DNA of 31,825 nucleotides, taken from positions 1 through 31,825 of the forward strand of contig JBBQNC010000011.1 of the NCBI GenBank assembly GCA_038329555.1. Direction: 5' to 3'. The position numbers and the translations under genes are program-made. Each line of letters begins with the position of its first letter. The stretch's first letter is position 1. Positions 29,381 through 31,825 of the stretch are shown here, in pieces. This DNA comes from JALYUA01 sp038329555. GTDB taxonomy: Bacteria > Acidobacteriota > Thermoanaerobaculia > UBA5066 > Gp7-AA6. Under the pieces are notes generated by a model. It saw only the letters and a list, made by a program, of their open reading frames with translations, was not told where the DNA came from and did no database searches.

Positions 29381-30142
29381 CTAGGGAGCGGACGTCAGGC
29401 TGGCGACCAGCCGATCGGTCGCCGCGACGGCCGCGCCGGCATCCGGGCGCGCCGGGTCCCACGTGCAGGCGACGGTCACGCTCATCACGCGACCCGACTT
29501 CTTCAGGGCTAGAAGGGAAGCCTCCACTCGCGCGAGCGAAGGCCCGCCCGCCGCGGGGAAGCGGAGCGCCGGCATCTCGTCCGGCGCGACGATGTCCACA
29601 TCCAGGTGGACGTGGACCGGCGATCCGTCGTCCGGTAACGCACCGAAGACCCCTTCGACGGCGACCACGCGAACGCCGGATCGCGCGAGGGCGACGCCTT
29701 CTTCGGGGTCGACGTCGCGCGCATCCGCGATGACGATCCGCTCCGGCTCGATCGTCTCGAGGCCGATCCCCTGGATGATCGTCTGCTCGCCGCGGCCGAC
29801 GATCATCGCGAGCGGCATTCCGCCGATGTATCCCGACGGTGTCGTCTCCCAGGTGTTGAAGTCGCCGTGCGCGTCGAACCAGACGATCGAGGGGCCGACC
29901 CCGCGGCGCTGGAGGCCCGCGAGCGCGCCGAGCGGCGCCATGCAGTTGCCCGCGTAGACGAGAGGGTGTTTCTCCGCCGCGACGCGACTCGCCAGCTCCC
30001 GGAAGAGCGCGATCATCCGGACCTGGGCCGTGCCGGCCGGAAGGTCGGGCTCCAGAACCGCCGCCCCGGGCGGCCCGACGAAGCCGTCGACGCGGTCTCC
30101 GCAGTGGAATGGCACGAGAAGCGCTCGCGGCGTGCCGCTCAT
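29381..30142 (-). CDS. arginase/agmatinase/formiminoglutamase-family protein, GNC variant
   Basis: 253 residues. The arginase fold supplies metal-binding motifs in order: AGNCMAPLGALAGL (where classical members have a GGDHS histidine), IVWFDAHGDFNTWETTPSGY (DAHGD) and VHVHLDVDIVAPDEMPALRF (DVD). Two of three motifs are classical; the first has lost its histidine. A GNC-type subgroup with the following DAHGDFNT-ETT-G pattern exists within the family, so this is not a broken enzyme. It probably binds Mn and acts on a guanidino or related amide substrate, not necessarily arginine. It is convergent with the lipoprotein gene. The start lacks a strong ribosome site. Confidence 0.88.
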   Translation of the reverse strand: MSGTPRALLVPFHCGDRVDGFVGPPGAAVLEPDLPAGTAQVRMIALFRELASRVAAEKHPLVYAGNCMAPLGALAGLQRRGVGPSIVWFDAHGDFNTWETTPSGYIGGMPLAMIVGRGEQTIIQGIGLETIEPERIVIADARDVDPEEGVALARSGVRVVAVEGVFGALPDDGSPVHVHLDVDIVAPDEMPALRFPAAGGPSLARVEASLLALKKSGRVMSVTVACTWDPARPDAGAAVAATDRLVASLTSAP

Positions 30143-30242
30143 GCCGGCATTCTAGGGCCGCCGCCAACCCACTCTCGAACCTCGGCCGCGCGCTGAAACC
30201 TTTTCCCGACTCGCGGCTCTCTGCCAGGGAAAGCCCGACTCG

Positions 30243-30260
30243 CCGGCCATTTGCGGCCGG
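30243..30260. other. perfect hairpin upstream of the membrane protein gene
   Basis: CCGGCC-ATTTGC-GGCCGG: a six-base perfect stem, 25 bases ahead of the ATG at 30286 and probably in its leader. AAGGAG follows at the right distance from the ATG. It might affect translation or be chance in GC-rich DNA. Confidence 0.25.
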
Positions 30261-30285
30261 GATGGCGGCGCTTCAAGGAGCGAAT

Positions 30286-30676
30286 ATGAGCGGGGGAGCC
30301 ATCAGGCGTTTCTCTCCTTCGGTTCGGCTTCACGGTCGCGCCGATCTTCGCCGGCCTCGACAAGTTCACGCATCTGTTGACCGACTGGTAGAAATACCTG
30401 GCCCCCGGGGTCCGCAACGGCCTGGGAGTCGCTCCGCACACGTTCATGATGGCGGTCGGCGTGGTCGAGATCGTCGCGGGACTCCTCGTCGCCGTGCGGC
30501 CGAGGTTCGGAGGTTATCTCGTGGCCGCGTGGCTCCTCGGGATCATCGGAAGCCTCCTTCTCACGGGCGGCTACCTCGACGTGGCCCTGCGGGATCTTGG
30601 ATTGTGCCTCGGGGCGCTCTCCCTCGCGCGCCTGGCGGAAGCGGAAGAGCGCGTCGGGGTTCCGGCGAGGGCGTAA
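30286..30676 (+). pseudogene. DoxX-like small membrane protein with frameshift and in-frame amber codon
   Basis: From ATG 30286 (AAGGAG upstream) the protein reads MSGGAIRRF, then after one surplus base (about 30309-30313) LLRFGFTVAPIFAGLDKFTH and LLTDW. Next comes TAG (30389-30391), then KYLAPGVRNGLGVAPHTF, MMAVGVVEIVAGLLVAVRP, YLVAAWLLGIIGSLLLTGGY and LGALSLARLAEAEE. Four membrane helices and the D-K-F-T-H-L motif are those of a DoxX-like or related four-helix family. The stop replaces what is normally a Glu, Asp or Gln codon before K/Q-YL, a single-base change from GAG or CAG. It is followed 20 bases later by an ECF sigma gene and likely shares its transcript. Confidence 0.72.
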
Positions 30677-30696
30677 TATCGAATGGCGGATCGACG

Positions 30697-31437
30697 ATGA
30701 CGCGCCGTCCGCGCCGCACGGCGGGGCGTGCCGCCCTCTTGGAGGTTTCGCCGATTCCGATGATCGAACTCCGGCCGGCTCCCGCGGACAGCCGCCTCTC
30801 GGACGCCGAAGTCGTTCGCCGCGTGCTCGACGGCGACGTCGGCTCCTTCGAGATTTTGATGCGGCGCCACGACCAGCGGGTCTACCGCGTCGCCCGCGCC
30901 GTGCTCGCCGACGACGCGCGCGCGGAAGATGTCGCCCAGGAGGTGTGGGTCCGGGTCTACGAGCGCCTCGCGCAGTTCGCCGGCGAGTCGAGCTTTTCGA
31001 CCTGGCTCGCCCGGATCGTCGTTCGCGAGGCGGGGGCGCGTTCGCGAAAGGACCGCAGGATGCAGCCGATCACGGAAGCGATGGCGGAGACATCGGAGGA
31101 CTTCATGACCACGGCCCCCGACCCCGAAAGGCAGGCGCTGGGCACGGAGATGCGGGGCTATCTCGAAGCGGCGATGGAGTCGCTGCCAGAGCCTTACCGG
31201 ATCGTCCTGATGCTGCGAGACGTCGAAGGGATGTCGACCGCCGAGACCGCCGAAGCCCTGGCGCTCACGGGCAACGCGGTCAAGATCCGCCTGCACCGGG
31301 CCCGGGCGATGGTCCGCCGCGATCTCACCGCACGGGTCGGGGCCGGGATCCGCGAGGCCTTTTCATTCCTGGGCGCCCGCTGCGACCGCATGGTGGAGTC
31401 GGTCCTCGCGCGTCTCGGCGGCGGGCCCGCCGCGTAG
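30697..31437 (+). CDS. ECF-type sigma-70 factor
   Basis: 246 residues. Region 2 (GDVGSFEILMRRHDQRVYRV, DARAEDVAQEVWVRVYERL, SSFSTWLARIVVREAGARSR) and region 4 (ESLPEPYRIVLMLRDVEG, MSTAETAEALALTGNAVKIR, LHRARAMVRRDL) are intact. The N-terminal 35 residues are not conserved in style, so the start may lie at an internal ATG (about codon 22). No anti-sigma gene is visible before the window end. The short C-terminal tail CDRMVESVLARLG after region 4 is of a type seen in groups lacking a classic partner. It sits next to a DoxX-like gene, a recurrent pairing. Confidence 0.93.
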   Translation: MTRRPRRTAGRAALLEVSPIPMIELRPAPADSRLSDAEVVRRVLDGDVGSFEILMRRHDQRVYRVARAVLADDARAEDVAQEVWVRVYERLAQFAGESSFSTWLARIVVREAGARSRKDRRMQPITEAMAETSEDFMTTAPDPERQALGTEMRGYLEAAMESLPEPYRIVLMLRDVEGMSTAETAEALALTGNAVKIRLHRARAMVRRDLTARVGAGIREAFSFLGARCDRMVESVLARLGGGPAA

Positions 31438-31500
31438 ACCATGCCGGCTCGGCGACCGAATCGTCCGGCCGCGTCAGGATCCCCGGGTCCGGAAAGGGGG

Positions 31501-31825
31501 TCACTCCCGGCGGTAACGGCCGTCCACGGCGCGATCCCACCGCTTCCCGTCTTCGCTCATCTCGACCCGAAAATTCAGGGCGTTCTCGCCGTCGAGCTTG
31601 AAGATGGTTCGGCCCCGGGTCGGGCCCATGTCGTGCTCGAATGAGAGGGTCTCGCCCTCCCACGGCCGCGGCCGGGCTCCGCCGGCGGGTTCCCGAAGTT
31701 TTCGAACCAGTGCATCGTGTAGGACTTCTTCTTCGCGTCCCAACCGAAAACGCGCCTGTCCGCGTATTGCCTGGCTGACCGCCCTCGACGCGCTCGTCGT
31801 AGTCGGCGAGGAGAAAAAGCCGTCG
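31501..31825 (-). pseudogene. DUF1579 family protein, frameshifted and cut by the window edge
   Basis: The C-terminus is intact (PWEGETLSFEHDMGPTRG, RTIFKLDGENALNFRVEM, SEDGKRWDRAVDGRYRRE). Upstream, VFGWDAKKKSYTMHWFENFG is in a second frame, and FLLADYDERVEGGQPGNTRT in a third. These are successive parts of the DUF1579 lipocalin-like domain (GVFGWD... then G.W.F...). At least two indels, at about 31745 and about 31675, are required. The N-terminus lies outside the window. If intact elsewhere it would be a cytosolic ligand-binding barrel like the exported relative at 16637-17173. Confidence 0.75.

Overview
The window is about 31.8 kb of GC-rich DNA from a Gram-negative soil-type bacterium. 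It carries a periplasmic adaptor with an RND pump, outer-membrane beta-barrels, lipoproteins with lipoboxes and many small single-domain enzymes. This content and the codon use resemble Acidobacteriota (Thermoanaerobaculia or Vicinamibacteria-like), but that is inference: there is no rRNA, tRNA or universal marker gene here. No CRISPR array, phage gene, intact insertion sequence or RNA gene was seen.

Layout. 1-1.6 kb: an edge-truncated DUF3187-type barrel protein diverging from a small outer-membrane barrel. 1.7-4.4 kb: a SRPBCC/ArsR pair diverging from a secreted SRPBCC-like protein and a ribbon-helix-helix-like protein, then an unknown protein and a decayed VOC gene. 4.6-7.9 kb: four DGPF/YciI paralogues followed by an ECF42-type sigma factor with a TPR-like C-terminal extension, and a possible matching promoter in front of the first DGPF gene. 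7.9-11.7 kb: a FEN-like exonuclease, DUF1428, VOC, a broken AHSA1 gene abutting the C-terminal stub of an isoprenylcysteine methyltransferase on the other strand, a lipoprotein and an NTF2-like protein. 11.9-15.2 kb: a HAF-repeat exported protein and a coupled NIPSNAP/LytTR pair. 15.6-19.6 kb (minus): Ada-AlkA fusion, Ogt, cupin and DUF1579-like genes in a tight operon, then a secreted seven-blade WD40 protein. 20-24.2 kb: RND adaptor plus pump, closed by a strong terminator shared with a convergent DUF885 metallopeptidase gene. 26.2-28.7 kb: a broken receiver domain, a one-cysteine DsbA-like protein divergent from a frameshifted LysR gene, and a Pro/Thr-rich exported protein. 28.8-31.8 kb: a lipoprotein, an arginase-family protein, a DoxX-like membrane gene with an in-frame amber codon, a second ECF sigma factor and an edge-truncated DUF1579 gene.

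How it fits together. The clearest functional units are the ECF42-DGPF cassette, the alkylation-repair operon (Ada-AlkA to Ogt, then two genes of unknown role) and the RND operon. Many other genes are single small domains of the dimeric alpha-beta barrel, SRPBCC, VOC, cupin and NTF2 folds.

Quality warning. About eight genes contain single-base indels that break otherwise recognisable domains, and one has a nonsense codon. Several kilobases of long genes between them are intact. Either the assembly is locally poor or small accessory genes are decaying here. Entries marked frameshifted were reconstructed by reading across frames.
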